64,000 nucleotides of DNA from Algoriphagus faecimaris. GTDB taxonomy: Bacteria; Bacteroidota; Bacteroidia; Cytophagales; Cyclobacteriaceae. The stretch lies in the NCBI RefSeq assembly GCF_900101705.1, contig NZ_FNAC01000005.1:85899-149898 (forward strand), written 5' to 3'. Both the position numbers and the translations under genes were made by a program. Below are positions 12,182 to 22,340 of the stretch, piece by piece; position 1 is the stretch's first letter; the number at the start of each line of letters is the position of its first letter. The notes beneath the pieces are model-generated. The model saw only the letters and a list, made by a program, of their open reading frames with translations. It did no database searches and had not been told where the DNA came from.

Positions 12182-12814
12182 ATGTCTGGTATTATTGGAA
12201 AAAAAGTAGGTATGACTAGCATTTTTAGTGCCGATGGACGTAATGTCGCATGCACGCTAATAGAAGCTGGTCCTTGCGTAGTGACGCAAGTAAAAAACGT
12301 TGAAACAGACGGGTACAACGCAGTGCAGTTGGGATTCGGTGAGCGTAAGGAGAAAAACACTCCTAAGCCATTGATCGGCCACTTTAAAAAGGCCGGGACT
12401 ACTCCCAAGCATAAAGTTGTTGAGTTCCGTGATTTCCGGGTCGAGTTTGAAGGCCAGGTAGATCTCGGAGCTACTGTGAAGGCTGGTGAGGTATTTATCG
12501 AAGGTGACTTCGTAGATGCTATCGGTACTTCTAAAGGTAAAGGCTTCCAGGGTGTAGTGAAGCGTCATGGTTTTGGTGGTGTGGGTGGACAAACTCACGG
12601 TCAGCATAACAGACAGAGACACCCGGGTTCCATTGGTGCTTGTTCTTGGCCATCCCGAGTATTCAAGGGTATGAGAATGGCTGGAAGAACCGGTGGTGAC
12701 AGAGTGAAAGTATTGAACCTCAGAGTATTGAAAATATATGCTGAGCAAAATCTCCTTCTGGTGTCCGGTTCAGTACCAGGTCCAAAAAATTCTTATGTTA
12801 TTCTAGAGAAGTAA
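12182..12814 (+). CDS. rplC: 50S ribosomal protein L3
   Basis: L3 (210 residues) binds near the 3' end of 23S rRNA and reaches the peptidyl transferase centre with its long loop. The loop signature [18 protein letters not shown] includes the Gln that is methylated by PrmB in other bacteria. Here it is the first gene after the S10-operon promoter, because rpsJ sits in the upstream unit. rplD starts 3 bp later. Confidence 0.98.
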   Translation: MSGIIGKKVGMTSIFSADGRNVACTLIEAGPCVVTQVKNVETDGYNAVQLGFGERKEKNTPKPLIGHFKKAGTTPKHKVVEFRDFRVEFEGQVDLGATVKAGEVFIEGDFVDAIGTSKGKGFQGVVKRHGFGGVGGQTHGQHNRQRHPGSIGACSWPSRVFKGMRMAGRTGGDRVKVLNLRVLKIYAEQNLLLVSGSVPGPKNSYVILEK

Positions 12815-12817
12815 GCC

Positions 12818-13447
12818 ATGGAATTAGCAGTAATTAATCAAAAAGGAGAAGACACCGGAAGAAAAGTGCAATTGTCAGAGGAGATCTTTGCGATCGAACC
12901 TAATGACAATGCGATCTATCTGGATGTAAAACAGTACTTGGCTAATCAGAGACAAGGTACTCATAAGTCTAAGGAAAGAAATGAAATAGCTGGGTCTACT
13001 AAGAAGATCAAAAAGCAAAAAGGTACCGGTGGTGCCCGTGCTGGATCTATTAAGTCTCCGCTATTCAGAGGTGGAGGTAGAGTTTTTGGCCCTAAGCCAA
13101 GAGACTATTCCTTCAAATTGAATAAAAAAGTAAAACAACTAGCCAGAAAATCTGCACTTTCTTACAAAGTGAAAGATAGCAGCTTGTCTATTTTGGAAAA
13201 TATCTCTTTTGATTCTCCAAAGACTAAGAACTATCTGGCTTTGCTTAATGGATTGGCGCTATCCGATAAGAAGACGCTTTTGGTTCTCCCTGAAGATAAC
13301 AAGAACGTTTACCTATCCAGCAGAAACCTTCCTAAAGCGAAAGTTGTAACTGTGAATGATGTAAATACTTACCAATTGCTTAATGCAGACCATCTGGTTT
13401 TGTGTGAAGAGTCAGTAAGTATATTGGAAACCATTTTATCGAAATAA
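12818..13447 (+). CDS. rplD: 50S ribosomal protein L4
   Basis: L4 (209 residues) has a globular rRNA-binding domain and a long basic loop lining the exit tunnel ([12 protein letters not shown] near residues 64-80), the site of macrolide-resistance changes elsewhere. In E. coli L4 represses its own operon; I see no clear copy of that leader structure here. It lies 3 bp after rplC and 4 bp before rplW. Confidence 0.97.
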   Translation: MELAVINQKGEDTGRKVQLSEEIFAIEPNDNAIYLDVKQYLANQRQGTHKSKERNEIAGSTKKIKKQKGTGGARAGSIKSPLFRGGGRVFGPKPRDYSFKLNKKVKQLARKSALSYKVKDSSLSILENISFDSPKTKNYLALLNGLALSDKKTLLVLPEDNKNVYLSSRNLPKAKVVTVNDVNTYQLLNADHLVLCEESVSILETILSK

Positions 13448-13451
13448 GACA

Positions 13452-13739
13452 ATGGATATTCTAAAGCAGCCTTTGATTACAGAGAAGATTTCTGCCATGA
13501 ACGAAAAAGGCGTTTATGGATTCATTGTGGAGAAAACCGCAAAGAAACCAGAAATCAAGAATGCTGTAGAGAAAACATACGGTGTGAAAGTGGTCTCTAT
13601 AAGAACCATGAGATATGCTGGGAAGCATAAAACAAGATACACCAAGACAAGAATCGTATCAGGCTACACTAATGCTTTCAAGAAGGCAATTGTACAGGTA
13701 GCTGATGGAGAGGTAATCGATTTTTACGGAGAAATTTAA
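13452..13739 (+). CDS. rplW: 50S ribosomal protein L23
   Basis: L23 (95 residues, normal length) lines the rim of the exit tunnel and docks trigger factor and SRP. The family start PLITEKISAMNEKGVYGFIV and the KxRYT-rich extended loop are present. It sits between rplD and rplB in the usual order. Confidence 0.97.
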   Translation: MDILKQPLITEKISAMNEKGVYGFIVEKTAKKPEIKNAVEKTYGVKVVSIRTMRYAGKHKTRYTKTRIVSGYTNAFKKAIVQVADGEVIDFYGEI

Positions 13740-13752
13740 TTGAATCAATATC

Positions 13753-14577
13753 ATGGCAATTAAAAAATTGAAGCCTGTAACTCCAGGGACAAGATTTAGA
13801 GTGGCTCCGGCTTTTGACGAGATTACTAAGTCAACGCCCGAAAAGTCACTTCTTGCTCCTATCAAGAAGTCAGGTGGTAGAAATAATGATGGCAAAATGA
13901 CTGCTCGCTACATTGGCGGTGGTCATAAGCGAAGGCTCAGAATTGTAGACTTCAAAAGAAATAAATTTGGTGTACCGGCAACCGTAAAGGCTATCGAATA
14001 CGATCCAAATCGAACCGCTCGTCTTGCATTACTTTATTATGCAGATGGTGCTAAGGCCTATATTATCGCCCCGGAAGGTTTGCAAGTTGGACAAACAGTG
14101 ATTTCCGGTGAGCAAGTAGCCCCAGAAGTGGGTAATGCTATGCAATTGAAAAGTATCCCTATGGGTACGATTATTCACTGCGTGGAGCTTAAGCCAGGAA
14201 AAGGTGCTGCGATGGTAAGAAGTGCAGGCGGATACGCACAGATTGTAGCTCGTGAGGGCAAATATGTGACGATCAAGCTTCCTTCTGGAGAGATGAGAAT
14301 GGTATTAGGAGTTTGTATGGCTACTGTTGGGACTGTTTCCAATGGTGATCACATGAACGTTGTATTGGGTAAAGCCGGCCGTAAGCGTTGGTTAGGAGTG
14401 AGACCTCGAGTACGAGGTGTAGCTATGAACCCAGTCGATCACCCAATGGGTGGTGGTGAAGGTCGTTCTTCCGGTGGACATCCAAGATCCCGTAATGGGC
14501 TATTGGCCAAAGGTAAGAAGACTCGCTCTCCTAAAAAGTATTCAAACAAGTTCATCGTTAGCAAAAGATCTAAATAA
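13753..14577 (+). CDS. rplB: 50S ribosomal protein L2
   Basis: L2 (274 residues) is needed for subunit joining and peptidyl transfer. The motif [13 protein letters not shown] is intact, with His230 equivalent to the essential E. coli His229. The basic C-terminus ([13 protein letters not shown]) is typical. Nothing is unusual in length or context. Confidence 0.98.
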   Translation: MAIKKLKPVTPGTRFRVAPAFDEITKSTPEKSLLAPIKKSGGRNNDGKMTARYIGGGHKRRLRIVDFKRNKFGVPATVKAIEYDPNRTARLALLYYADGAKAYIIAPEGLQVGQTVISGEQVAPEVGNAMQLKSIPMGTIIHCVELKPGKGAAMVRSAGGYAQIVAREGKYVTIKLPSGEMRMVLGVCMATVGTVSNGDHMNVVLGKAGRKRWLGVRPRVRGVAMNPVDHPMGGGEGRSSGGHPRSRNGLLAKGKKTRSPKKYSNKFIVSKRSK

Positions 14578-14579
14578 TT

Positions 14580-14858
14580 ATGGCACGTTCATTAAAAAAA
14601 GGTCCTTATATCGAGCATCATCTTCTGAAGAAGGTGGATGTGATGAACGAGTCCGGCAAGAAATCTGTGATCAAGACTTGGTCAAGAAGATCCATGATTT
14701 CTCCAGATTTCGTAGGACATACCTTCGCTGTGCATAACGGAAATAAGTTCATACCGGTATTTGTAACAGATAACATGGTAGGTCACAAGCTAGGTGAATT
14801 CGCTCCTACCAGAAATTTCAGAGGCCACATTGCCAAAAAAGATAAAGGAAAGAGATAA
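14580..14858 (+). CDS. rpsS: 30S ribosomal protein S19
   Basis: S19 (92 residues) is a 30S head protein contacting S13 and the A-site tRNA region. It begins [19 protein letters not shown] and has the conserved [16 protein letters not shown] segment. It starts 2 bp after rplB and ends 2 bp before rplV, suggesting translational coupling. Confidence 0.98.
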   Translation: MARSLKKGPYIEHHLLKKVDVMNESGKKSVIKTWSRRSMISPDFVGHTFAVHNGNKFIPVFVTDNMVGHKLGEFAPTRNFRGHIAKKDKGKR

Positions 14859-14860
14859 TC

Positions 14861-15253
14861 ATGGAAGCAGTAGCAAGATTAAATAATGTTCCTACCTCTC
14901 CTCGCAAAATGCGACTTGTCGCTGACCTTGTCAGAGGCAAAAGAGTGGGTTTGGCGCTTAGCATATTGAAGTTTACTCCTAATCACGGAGCTATCCGTTT
15001 GGAAAAACTTTTACTTTCTGCAGTAGCCAATTGGCAGGCAAAGAATCCTGATGCTAAGCTTGAAGAAGCAGATTTATACATCAAAACCGTTACGGTAGAC
15101 GAAGGTAGATCACTCAAGAGATTGAGACCCGCTCCTCAAGGTCGTGGCCACAGAATCCGCAAAAGATCAAATCATGTAACTCTAATAGTCGATTCATTCG
15201 ATGATGTAGACGTTACCGCTGAGGTAGTAGAAACAAACGAAAAGGCAAATTAA
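14861..15253 (+). CDS. rplV: 50S ribosomal protein L22
   Basis: L22 (130 residues) reaches into the exit tunnel with a beta hairpin ([19 protein letters not shown]). The N-terminal [15 protein letters not shown] signature is clear. At 130 residues it is somewhat longer than E. coli L22 (110), with the extra residues at an acidic C-terminus ([16 protein letters not shown]). Confidence 0.97.
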   Translation: MEAVARLNNVPTSPRKMRLVADLVRGKRVGLALSILKFTPNHGAIRLEKLLLSAVANWQAKNPDAKLEEADLYIKTVTVDEGRSLKRLRPAPQGRGHRIRKRSNHVTLIVDSFDDVDVTAEVVETNEKAN

Positions 15254-15262
15254 GAACAGACT

Positions 15263-15994
15263 ATGGGACAAAAGATTAACCCAATAGGATTTAGACTTGG
15301 TGTAGTCAAAGGCTGGGATTCCAACTGGTATGGTGGAAAAGACTTTGCTGATAAACTATACGAAGATCAACAAATCCGTAAGTACGTCCTTGCCAGAATT
15401 CCAAAGGGTGGGATTTCTAAGGTAATCATTGAGCGTACGCTCAAGCGTATTACACTTACGATTCATACCGCCCGACCAGGAGTAGTTATTGGTAAAGGTG
15501 GAGCCGAAGTAGACAAGCTGAAGGAAGAGCTTAAAAAGATTACCAACAAAGACATTCAGATCAACATCTTTGAAATCAAAAGACCTGAATTGGATGCTAA
15601 ATTAGTTGGAGAATCAATCGCTCAGCAGCTTCAAGCCAGAATTTCTTTCAGAAGAGCAATGAAGCAAGCGATTGCTGCATCCATGAGAGTGGGAGCTGAA
15701 GGAATCAAAATCAAACTTTCTGGTCGTCTGGGTGGAGCTGAAATGGCTCGATCCGAAATGTACAAGGAGGGAAGAATTCCTCTACATACTTTGAGAGCTG
15801 ACATTGATTACGCATTATCAGAGGCATTGACTGTCTATGGAATCATCGGAATCAAAGTGTGGATTTTCAAAGGTGAAGTGTACGGTAAAAGGGATTTGTC
15901 TCCTAACCAAGGTGCTGCCAATGAGCCTAAAGGCCCAAGAAATGCAGGTCCTAAAGGAGATAGAGGTCCGAGACGCAGAAAAAGAAATAACTAA
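15263..15994 (+). CDS. rpsC: 30S ribosomal protein S3
   Basis: S3 (243 residues) lines the mRNA entry channel. The KH-type RNA-binding motif [16 protein letters not shown] is followed by the C-terminal domain with [14 protein letters not shown] low-complexity Pro/Gly/Lys/Arg tail ends in RRRKRNN. Position between rplV and rplP is standard. Confidence 0.98.
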   Translation: MGQKINPIGFRLGVVKGWDSNWYGGKDFADKLYEDQQIRKYVLARIPKGGISKVIIERTLKRITLTIHTARPGVVIGKGGAEVDKLKEELKKITNKDIQINIFEIKRPELDAKLVGESIAQQLQARISFRRAMKQAIAASMRVGAEGIKIKLSGRLGGAEMARSEMYKEGRIPLHTLRADIDYALSEALTVYGIIGIKVWIFKGEVYGKRDLSPNQGAANEPKGPRNAGPKGDRGPRRRKRNN

Positions 15995-16017
15995 TTTTCA
16001 CCGATAAGTGAGAACTC

Positions 16018-16437
16018 ATGTTACAGCCAAAAAGAACTAAATATAGGAAAATGCAAAAGGGCCGTGTCAAAGGCATTGCGCAAAGAGGGCATACGCTTTC
16101 TTTCGGCAACTTTGGCATCAAGTCCCTGGAAGCAGGATGGATTACCTCCCGTCAAATAGAAGCAGCTCGTATCGCGATGACAAGAGCGATGAAGAGAGAA
16201 GGACAAGTTTGGATTAGAATTTTTCCGGACAAGCCCATCACTAAGAAGCCTGCTGAAGTACGTATGGGTAAGGGTAAAGGTGCTCCCGAATATTGGGTAG
16301 CAGTGATCAAGCCAGGTACCATCCTCTTCGAAGCTACAGGTGTATCTATGGAAACTGCCAAAGAGGCGCTAAGACTTGCACAGCAGAAACTTCCAGTAAG
16401 TACCAAGTTTGTTGTTCGTAGAGACTACGCAGAATAA
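16018..16437 (+). CDS. rplP: 50S ribosomal protein L16
   Basis: L16 (139 residues) contacts the A-site tRNA and organises the peptidyl transferase centre. [16 protein letters not shown] and the segment [18 protein letters not shown] are diagnostic. It lies 23 bp after rpsC. Confidence 0.98.
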   Translation: MLQPKRTKYRKMQKGRVKGIAQRGHTLSFGNFGIKSLEAGWITSRQIEAARIAMTRAMKREGQVWIRIFPDKPITKKPAEVRMGKGKGAPEYWVAVIKPGTILFEATGVSMETAKEALRLAQQKLPVSTKFVVRRDYAE

Positions 16438-16446
16438 TCAGGAGCT

Positions 16447-16629
16447 ATGAAATATACAGAGATCCATTCACTTTCCGTAAGTGAAATTGCTGAGAGAATC
16501 AGCACTGAGAAAGCGAATCTGAGCAAGTTACAATTTGCTCACTCAATTTCTCCTATCGAGAATCCAAACAGAATCCGCGAGACCAAGCGTCTGATCGCAA
16601 GATTAAAGACTGCATTGGCTGCCAAATAA
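16447..16629 (+). CDS. rpmC: 50S ribosomal protein L29
   Basis: L29 (60 residues) is a two-helix protein next to L23 at the tunnel exit. The pattern LSVSEIAERISTEKANLSKL and the closing RETKRLIARLKTAL is typical. A short AGGAG lies only 2 nt before the start, too close for a good Shine-Dalgarno. Confidence 0.95.
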   Translation: MKYTEIHSLSVSEIAERISTEKANLSKLQFAHSISPIENPNRIRETKRLIARLKTALAAK

Positions 16630-16647
16630 TAGCTAACAGAAAACAAA

Positions 16648-16911
16648 ATGGCTACGATCGAAAGAAATCTTCGAAAAGAAAGAGTTGGTAAAGTCGTGAG
16701 TAACAAAATGGATAAATCCATTACTGTCGCTGTAGAACGTAAAGTAAAGCACGGCATGTATGGTAAGTTTGTTACGAAGACTACCAAATTTATGGCTCAT
16801 GACGAGAAAAACGAGTGTAACCCAGGTGACACCGTTAAGATCAGCGAGACTCGTCCGCTGAGTAAGAACAAGCGTTGGAGATTAGTTGAAATTATTGAAA
16901 GGGCTAAGTAA
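16648..16911 (+). CDS. rpsQ: 30S ribosomal protein S17
   Basis: S17 (87 residues) is an OB-fold primary 16S rRNA binder. [20 protein letters not shown] is the family signature and [17 protein letters not shown] the closing strand. It sits between rpmC and rplN. Confidence 0.97.
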   Translation: MATIERNLRKERVGKVVSNKMDKSITVAVERKVKHGMYGKFVTKTTKFMAHDEKNECNPGDTVKISETRPLSKNKRWRLVEIIERAK

Positions 16912-16913
16912 TC

Positions 16914-17282
16914 ATGATACAGCAAGAATCCAGACTAAGTGTGGCGGACAACTCCGGTGCCAAAGAGGTATTGGTCATCCGCGTATTGGGAGGAACCAAA
17001 AAGCGATATGCTTCTATCGGTGATAAAGTAGTCGTGACTGTAAAGTCAGCCCTATCTTCCAGCAACATGAAAAAAGGTACCGTTTCTAGAGCGGTAATCG
17101 TCCGAACTAGAAAAGAGATAAGACGTAAAGACGGGTCTTATATTCGATTTGAGGACAACGCTGCTGTTTTGTTAAACAACAACGATGAGCCTAGAGGCAC
17201 TCGTATCTTCGGCCCTGTGGCTAGAGAGTTGAGAGAGAAGCAGTTTATGAAAATCGTTTCTTTGGCCCCTGAAGTATTGTAA
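16914..17282 (+). CDS. rplN: 50S ribosomal protein L14
   Basis: L14 (122 residues, normal) is at the subunit interface and binds RsfS in other bacteria. [18 protein letters not shown] and the ending [16 protein letters not shown] are diagnostic. It begins 2 bp after rpsQ. Confidence 0.98.
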   Translation: MIQQESRLSVADNSGAKEVLVIRVLGGTKKRYASIGDKVVVTVKSALSSSNMKKGTVSRAVIVRTRKEIRRKDGSYIRFEDNAAVLLNNNDEPRGTRIFGPVARELREKQFMKIVSLAPEVL

Positions 17283-17284
17283 TC

Positions 17285-17629
17285 ATGGAAAGAAAATTCA
17301 ACAAGCAGCCAAAGCTGCATATCAAAACCGGAGACACTGTAAAGGTGATCGCTGGTGATGACAAAGGTAAAACAGGGACAGTTCTTTCTGTTGAGACCGC
17401 CAAGAGAAGAGCTTTTGTAGAAGGTATAAATATCGTTACAAAGCACGTGAAGCCTACTGCTTCTAAGCCTCAAGGCGGAATCGAAAAAATGGAAGCACCG
17501 GTTCACATCAGTAATTTGATGCTGGTAGATCCTAAAACTGGCGAAGCTACTAGAACTGGTCGTAAGACTGGCGAAAACGGTAAACTAGTGAGATATTCTA
17601 AAAAAACCGGGGAGGTGATCAATGGCTAA
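17285..17629 (+). CDS. rplX: 50S ribosomal protein L24
   Basis: L24 (114 residues) initiates 50S assembly. The KOW motif ([20 protein letters not shown], residues 14-33) is clear. Its last codons overlap rplE by 8 bp. Those codons (Gly-Glu-Val-Ile) also spell out a near-perfect Shine-Dalgarno sequence for rplE. Confidence 0.97.
   Translation: MERKFNKQPKLHIKTGDTVKVIAGDDKGKTGTVLSVETAKRRAFVEGINIVTKHVKPTASKPQGGIEKMEAPVHISNLMLVDPKTGEATRTGRKTGENGKLVRYSKKTGEVING
17611..17620 (+). promoter_or_regulatory. Extended Shine-Dalgarno site of rplE
   Basis: GGAGGTGATC lies inside the end of rplX, 1 nt before the rplE ATG (6 nt from the GGAGG core). All ten bases are complementary to the usual 3' end of bacterial 16S rRNA. 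Other genes in the block have A/T-rich, SD-poor leaders, so this site stands out. Confidence 0.75.
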
Positions 17630-18182
17630 TCCTAGAATGAAATCAAAGTACTTGAGCGATATCGTTCCTGCTTTGAAAGAGAAATTTCAGTATTCATCTG
17701 TGATGCAGGTGCCTAAACTGACAAAAATTGTGCTTAATAAAGGTATTGGAGCAGCAGTAGCCGACAAGAAGTTGGTCGATCAGGGAGTTGAAGAACTTTC
17801 TTTGATCACAGGCCAAAGAGCTGTAGCTACTATTGCAAAAACTTCCGTCTCTAACTTCAAACTCAGAGAAGGAATGCCGATCGGTGCCAAAGTGACACTA
17901 CGAGGTGAGAAGATGTACGAATTCTTGGACCGTTTGATGACTGTAGCACTTCCTCGTGTTCGTGACTTCAAAGGAATTTCCGATAAAGGATTCGACGGAA
18001 GAGGTAACTATACCTTAGGTGTGACTGAGCAAATTATTTTCCCTGAAATCTCTATCGAAAAGGTAAATAGAATCTCTGGTATGGATATCACCTTTGTGAC
18101 TTCTGCCAATACAGATGAAGAAAGCTTGGCTTTATTGAAAGCTTTCGGTATGCCTTTCGTTAAAAACACAAATCAAGAATAA
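17622..18182 (+). CDS. rplE: 50S ribosomal protein L5
   Basis: L5 (186 residues) is part of the central protuberance and binds 5S r[19 protein letters not shown] and the segment [18 protein letters not shown] mark the family. It overlaps rplX by 8 bp and has a ten-base Shine-Dalgarno match immediately upstream, which is exceptional in this window. Confidence 0.98.
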   Translation: MANPRMKSKYLSDIVPALKEKFQYSSVMQVPKLTKIVLNKGIGAAVADKKLVDQGVEELSLITGQRAVATIAKTSVSNFKLREGMPIGAKVTLRGEKMYEFLDRLMTVALPRVRDFKGISDKGFDGRGNYTLGVTEQIIFPEISIEKVNRISGMDITFVTSANTDEESLALLKAFGMPFVKNTNQE

Positions 18183-18184
18183 TT

Positions 18185-18454
18185 ATGGCAAGAGAGTCCA
18201 TCAAAGCTCGTGAGAGAAAGAGAGAGCGTCTGGTAGCCAAGTATGCTAAAAAAAGAGCCGAGCTAAAAGCTGCAGGTGATTATGAAGCACTTGACAAATT
18301 GCCTAAAAACGCTTCACCTGTAAGACTTCATAATAGATGTAAGCTTACTGGTAGACCAAAAGGCTACATGAGAAAGTTTGGTATCAACAGGGTGACCTTC
18401 CGAGAAATGGCCGCAGCAGGCAAGATCCCGGGAGTGACTAAGTCCAGCTGGTAA
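18185..18454 (+). CDS. rpsN: 30S ribosomal protein S14, zinc-free form
   Basis: S14 (89 residues) is a 30S head protein. It is the long form without the CxxC-CxxC zinc ribbon; only one Cys (in [18 protein letters not shown]) remains. The ending [11 protein letters not shown] is diagnostic. It starts 2 bp after rplE. The next gene is preceded by its own promoter-like element. Confidence 0.97.
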   Translation: MARESIKARERKRERLVAKYAKKRAELKAAGDYEALDKLPKNASPVRLHNRCKLTGRPKGYMRKFGINRVTFREMAAAGKIPGVTKSSW

Positions 18455-18491
18455 AATAACGACAGTAGTTTTTATTTAAAAAATCAATTCG

Positions 18492-18499
18492 TAACTTTG
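18492..18499 (+). promoter_or_regulatory. Probable internal promoter before rpsH (-7 element)
   Basis: TAACTTTG matches the TAnnTTTG -7 consensus, is identical to the rplC -7 element, and is followed by GCACGCCC. No good TTTG lies at the -33 spacing (TTTT at 18469-18472). The 82-bp gap between rpsN and rpsH, unusual in this compact operon, supports a real internal promoter. Confidence 0.55.
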
Positions 18500-18536
18500 C
18501 ACGCCCAAATTAGGGTGGAGCTAGACAATTTATACC

Positions 18537-18932
18537 ATGACTGATCCAATAGCTGATTATTTGACTCGATTGAGAAATGCCATCAAGGCCTCTCATCGAA
18601 TCGTAGAAATACCTGCTTCTAACATCAAGAAGGAGATCACTAAAGTATTGCACGATAAAGGATATATCCAGAACTATAAGTTTGAGGATAATGGACCTCA
18701 GGGTTCTATCAAAATCGCTTTGAAGTATAATCCTACTACAAAGCAAAATGCAATCGTGAGCCTTAAGCGTGTGAGTACACCAGGTTTAAGAAAGTATGTA
18801 AAGCACGAAGCACTTCCTCGCGTCATCAACGGCCTTGGTATTGCCATCGTTTCTACATCCAAAGGAGTAATGACTGACAAAGAAGCACGTACCGAAGGTA
18901 TCGGTGGTGAGGTGCTTTGCTATGTATATTAA
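18537..18932 (+). CDS. rpsH: 30S ribosomal protein S8
   Basis: S8 (131 residues) binds the central domain of 16S rRNA and in E. coli represses the spc operon. [15 protein letters not shown] and the C-terminal [20 protein letters not shown] are typical. It follows an 82-bp gap with a promoter-like element. Confidence 0.98.
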   Translation: MTDPIADYLTRLRNAIKASHRIVEIPASNIKKEITKVLHDKGYIQNYKFEDNGPQGSIKIALKYNPTTKQNAIVSLKRVSTPGLRKYVKHEALPRVINGLGIAIVSTSKGVMTDKEARTEGIGGEVLCYVY

Positions 18933-18941
18933 TTTACTATC

Positions 18942-19499
18942 ATGTCAAGAATAGGTAAAAAACCAATAAATCTACCCAGCGGTGTTACTGTAGACGTTTC
19001 CTCTCCAGGAGAGGTAACCGTTAAAGGTCCAAAGGGTACACTGGTACAGGAGGTAAATCCTGATATCCAAGTCAAAGTGGAAGGGAACGAAATAGTCGTT
19101 GCTCGTCCAACTGACTCCAAAAGGCACAAATCTTTACATGGTCTTTATAGATCATTGATCAACAATATGGTGATTGGTGTATCTGAGGGATACAAGAAAG
19201 AATTGGAACTAGTAGGGGTGGGTTATAAAGCTACTAACCAAGGTCAGGTTCTTGAATTGAACTTAGGTTATTCACACAATATCTTCTTTGCATTGCCTGC
19301 AGATGTTGCTGTGAAAACTGAGACTCCAAAAGGTAAGAATCCACTTATTACACTAGAAGCTATCGATAAAGAACTTATCGGTCAAGTAGCAGCAAAAATA
19401 AAATCACTTCGTAAAATCGAGCCTTACAAAGGTAAAGGTGTACGTTTTGTTGGTGAACAAATTAGACGTAAGGCTGGTAAAACTGCCGGTAAAAAATAA
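18942..19499 (+). CDS. rplF: 50S ribosomal protein L6
   Basis: L6 (185 residues) has two related alpha/beta domains and binds near the sarcin-ricin loop. MSRIGKKPINLPSGV and the C-terminal EPYKGKGVRFVGEQIRRKAGKT are diagnostic. It lies 9 bp after rpsH. Confidence 0.98.
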   Translation: MSRIGKKPINLPSGVTVDVSSPGEVTVKGPKGTLVQEVNPDIQVKVEGNEIVVARPTDSKRHKSLHGLYRSLINNMVIGVSEGYKKELELVGVGYKATNQGQVLELNLGYSHNIFFALPADVAVKTETPKGKNPLITLEAIDKELIGQVAAKIKSLRKIEPYKGKGVRFVGEQIRRKAGKTAGKK

Positions 19500-19505
19500 T
19501 AGGTT

Positions 19506-19856
19506 ATGGCATTTAATAAGAATTCCAGAAGACTTAGAATCAAGCAGGGTATCCGTAGAAAAATCTCCGGTACTGATTCCAGACCTCGTTTATCTGTATT
19601 CAAAAGTAATACAGGTATATATGCGCAACTTGTCGATGACCTTCAGGGTCGTACTTTGGCGCAAGCTTCTTCAAAAGAACTTGGCGCTAAGGAAAACATC
19701 AATGTATCTGTCTCTGTAGAGGTAGGTAAAAAGCTAGCCGAAAGAGCTGTCGCCAATGGTGTGAGCGAAGTAGTATTTGACAGAAATGGCTACTTGTATC
19801 ATGGTAATGTGAAAGCTTTGGCCGATGGTGCCAGAGAAGGAGGCCTTAAATTTTAA
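19506..19856 (+). CDS. rplR: 50S ribosomal protein L18
   Basis: L18 (116 residues) binds 5S r[23 protein letters not shown] and the ending [20 protein letters not shown] fit the family. It is in the usual place between rplF and rpsE. Confidence 0.97.
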   Translation: MAFNKNSRRLRIKQGIRRKISGTDSRPRLSVFKSNTGIYAQLVDDLQGRTLAQASSKELGAKENINVSVSVEVGKKLAERAVANGVSEVVFDRNGYLYHGNVKALADGAREGGLKF

Positions 19857-19862
19857 TCCATT

Positions 19863-20381
19863 ATGTCTCAACAAAGAAAAAAGCCTATCAGGGCTACAGA
19901 TACAGAATTAAAAGAAAAAGTAGTAGCGATCAACCGAGTAGCTAAAGTAGTAAAAGGTGGTAGAAGATTCTCTTTTTCTTCAATCGTGGTAGTAGGTGAT
20001 GGTAATGGTGTTGTAGGTTATGGATTGGGTAAAGCCAACGAAGTAACAGACGCAATCACTAAAGGCATCGAAGACGCAAAGAAAAACTTGGTAAAGGTGC
20101 CAGTACTCAAAGGAACTATTCCTCATGAGCAACTTGGTAAATTTGGAGGTGGCTTTGTTCTGATCAAGCCTGCTGCTCCAGGTACTGGTGTAATCGCCGG
20201 TGGTGCGATGCGTGCCGTACTCGAATCAGCTGGTGTGACTGACGTATTAGCTAAATCAAAAGGTTCTTCCAATCCACACAACGTGGTGAAAGCTACCATT
20301 GATGCGTTGATGCAACTTAGAGACGCGATTTCTGTTTCACAGCAGAGAGGTGTCAAATTGTCTAAAGTTTTTAACGGATAA
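19863..20381 (+). CDS. rpsE: 30S ribosomal protein S5
   Basis: S5 (172 residues) helps control decoding fidelity and mRNA unwinding. The N-terminal double-stranded-RNA-binding-like domain carries [20 protein letters not shown] (the spectinomycin-contact loop) and the C-terminal domain has [18 protein letters not shown]. Normal length and context. Confidence 0.98.
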   Translation: MSQQRKKPIRATDTELKEKVVAINRVAKVVKGGRRFSFSSIVVVGDGNGVVGYGLGKANEVTDAITKGIEDAKKNLVKVPVLKGTIPHEQLGKFGGGFVLIKPAAPGTGVIAGGAMRAVLESAGVTDVLAKSKGSSNPHNVVKATIDALMQLRDAISVSQQRGVKLSKVFNG

Positions 20382-20386
20382 TCATC

Positions 20387-20566
20387 ATGGCTAAGATTAA
20401 AATCACGCAAGTAAAATCCGTAATTGATCGTCCAAAAGATCAAAAAGCAACAATCACTGCTTTAGGTCTAGGTAAGATCAATAAATCTGTAGAAGTAGAA
20501 AATACTCCACAGATTGCCGGTATGGTAAATAAAGTTAATCACCTTGTAAAAGTGGAGGAAGCTTAA
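20387..20566 (+). CDS. rpmD: 50S ribosomal protein L30
   Basis: A 59-residue protein starting [20 protein letters not shown], with the L30 pattern [20 protein letters not shown]. It lies 5 bp after rpsE and 2 bp before rplO, the standard place for L30. Length and motif agree with the family. Confidence 0.95.
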   Translation: MAKIKITQVKSVIDRPKDQKATITALGLGKINKSVEVENTPQIAGMVNKVNHLVKVEEA

Positions 20567-20568
20567 TT

Positions 20569-21015
20569 ATGAAATTACATACATTAAAACCAGCTGATGG
20601 ATCTACCAAAAACCGAAAAAGAATCGGTAGAGGTCAAGGATCCGGTAGAGGTGGGACTTCTACAAGAGGTCACAAAGGAGCCAAGTCAAGATCTGGATAC
20701 AAAACGAAATTAGGTTTCGAAGGTGGTCAGATGCCACTTCAGCGTAGAGTACCAAAATTTGGCTTCAAAAGCTTTAACAGAGTTGAGTTCAAACCAGTAA
20801 ATTTGGATACCTTGCAGGCCCTTGCGTCTCAATATAACTTGGAGTCGATCGATTTGGATACTTTGGTTGCTCATGGAGTAGCCTCCAAGAACGATAAGGT
20901 AAAAGTTTTGGGCAATGGCGAATTGAGTTCAAAAGTTGCAGTCTCTGCACATGGATTCTCTGCAAGCGCGATTGCTGCGATTGAAAAAGCGGGTGGTTCC
21001 GTAAACAAGATTTAA
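20569..21015 (+). CDS. rplO: 50S ribosomal protein L15
   Basis: L15 (148 residues) is a late-assembly 50S protein. The Gly/Arg/Lys-rich N-terminal extension ([20 protein letters not shown]) threads into rRNA, and [18 protein letters not shown] is diagnostic. It is followed after 4 bp by secY. Confidence 0.98.
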   Translation: MKLHTLKPADGSTKNRKRIGRGQGSGRGGTSTRGHKGAKSRSGYKTKLGFEGGQMPLQRRVPKFGFKSFNRVEFKPVNLDTLQALASQYNLESIDLDTLVAHGVASKNDKVKVLGNGELSSKVAVSAHGFSASAIAAIEKAGGSVNKI

Positions 21016-21019
21016 TTAA

Positions 21020-22339
21020 ATGAAAAAGTTTATTTCGACAGTTAAGAACATCTTCTCGATCGAAGACCTTAGAATTAGAATCCTGAATACCATTGGATTT
21101 CTAATTGTTTTCAGATTGGGTTCCTTTATTGTTCTCCCTGGTGTGGATCCTTCAAAACTTGGGGGGCCTCAAGAGGGTATCTTCGGCTTGATTGACACCT
21201 TCCTTGGAGGTGCATTTAGTAATGCATCTATCTTTGGCCTAGGTATCATGCCTTACATTTCTGCATCGATTGTGTTGCAGCTATTGACTGTCGGAGTACC
21301 CTACTTTCAAAAAATGCAAAAGGAGGGTGAATCTGGTCGAAAAAGAATCAATCAGATCACCCGTGTCCTTACTATCTTAATTACTATAGCACAGGGTATA
21401 GGTTATGTATCGGCTACCATCCTTCCTACTGGAGCGGTGATGGTTAGTACTACGCTATTCATGTTTAGCTCTCTTGTTTTGCTTTCTGCCGGTACCATGT
21501 TTTGTATGTGGTTGGGTGAGAAAATCACAGAAAAGGGAATCGGTAATGGTATCTCCATGTTGATCATGATCGGTATTATTTCCAGATTTCCTGGGGCTAT
21601 CATTGCTGAAGTATTAGAGAAAAATACCTCCGGTATGTTGTTGCTTCTTATCGAAGCGGCTGTTTTATTCTTTGTAGTACTTTGTGTGATAGCATTGACT
21701 GAGGCTACTCGTAGAATTCCGGTTCAATATGCCAAGCAAGTTGTGGGTGGTAAAGTATATGGAGGACAGCGTCAGTACATTCCTATCAAGGTGAATGCTT
21801 CTGGGGTTATGCCTATTATCTTTGCTCAGTCACTCATGTTTGTGCCGGCCTTAATTGCTCAGATTTGGGCTAGCGAAAGTGATATTGCCAATTATATCGG
21901 GACAACATTTTCTGATTTCACTTCTTGGCAGTACAATCTCTTATTCGCAGTCTTAATTATCATTTTCACATTCTTCTATACAGCTATCACGGTTAACCCT
22001 GAGCAGATTGCTGAAGATATGAAACGCAATGGGGGTTTTGTTCCAGGTATCAAGCCAGGTGCACCTACCTCCGAGTTTATCGATGGTATCATCTCCAAGA
22101 TTACCTTACCAGGTTCTATTCTATTGGCTCTTGTTGCGATTCTTCCTGCACTTGCCATTGTATCTGGAGTAGGAGCTGAGTTTGCTCAGTTTTATGGAGG
22201 TACATCTCTTTTGATTATGGTGGGTGTGATTATGGACACTCTTCGTCAGATTGAGAGTTATCTATTGATGAGACATTACGAGGGAATGATGAAGAGTGGT
22301 AATATGAAGAATAGCGCTTCTAATTACCAGGTAGCTTAA
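21020..22339 (+). CDS. secY: Preprotein translocase subunit SecY
   Basis: SecY (439 residues) is the inner-membrane channel of the Sec pathway. About ten hydrophobic segments are visible. The loops PYFQKMQKEGESGRKRINQ and EATRRIPVQYAKQVVGGK match cytoplasmic loops that bind SecA and the ribosome. Its position after rplO is standard; adk, often next, is absent and map follows directly (1 bp). Confidence 0.98.
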   Translation: MKKFISTVKNIFSIEDLRIRILNTIGFLIVFRLGSFIVLPGVDPSKLGGPQEGIFGLIDTFLGGAFSNASIFGLGIMPYISASIVLQLLTVGVPYFQKMQKEGESGRKRINQITRVLTILITIAQGIGYVSATILPTGAVMVSTTLFMFSSLVLLSAGTMFCMWLGEKITEKGIGNGISMLIMIGIISRFPGAIIAEVLEKNTSGMLLLLIEAAVLFFVVLCVIALTEATRRIPVQYAKQVVGGKVYGGQRQYIPIKVNASGVMPIIFAQSLMFVPALIAQIWASESDIANYIGTTFSDFTSWQYNLLFAVLIIIFTFFYTAITVNPEQIAEDMKRNGGFVPGIKPGAPTSEFIDGIISKITLPGSILLALVAILPALAIVSGVGAEFAQFYGGTSLLIMVGVIMDTLRQIESYLLMRHYEGMMKSGNMKNSASNYQVA

Positions 22340-22340
22340 T

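Noticed and set aside
12257..12748. 163-codon minus-strand frame inside rplC
   Set aside because: Antisense shadow of L3; no domain or promoter evidence.
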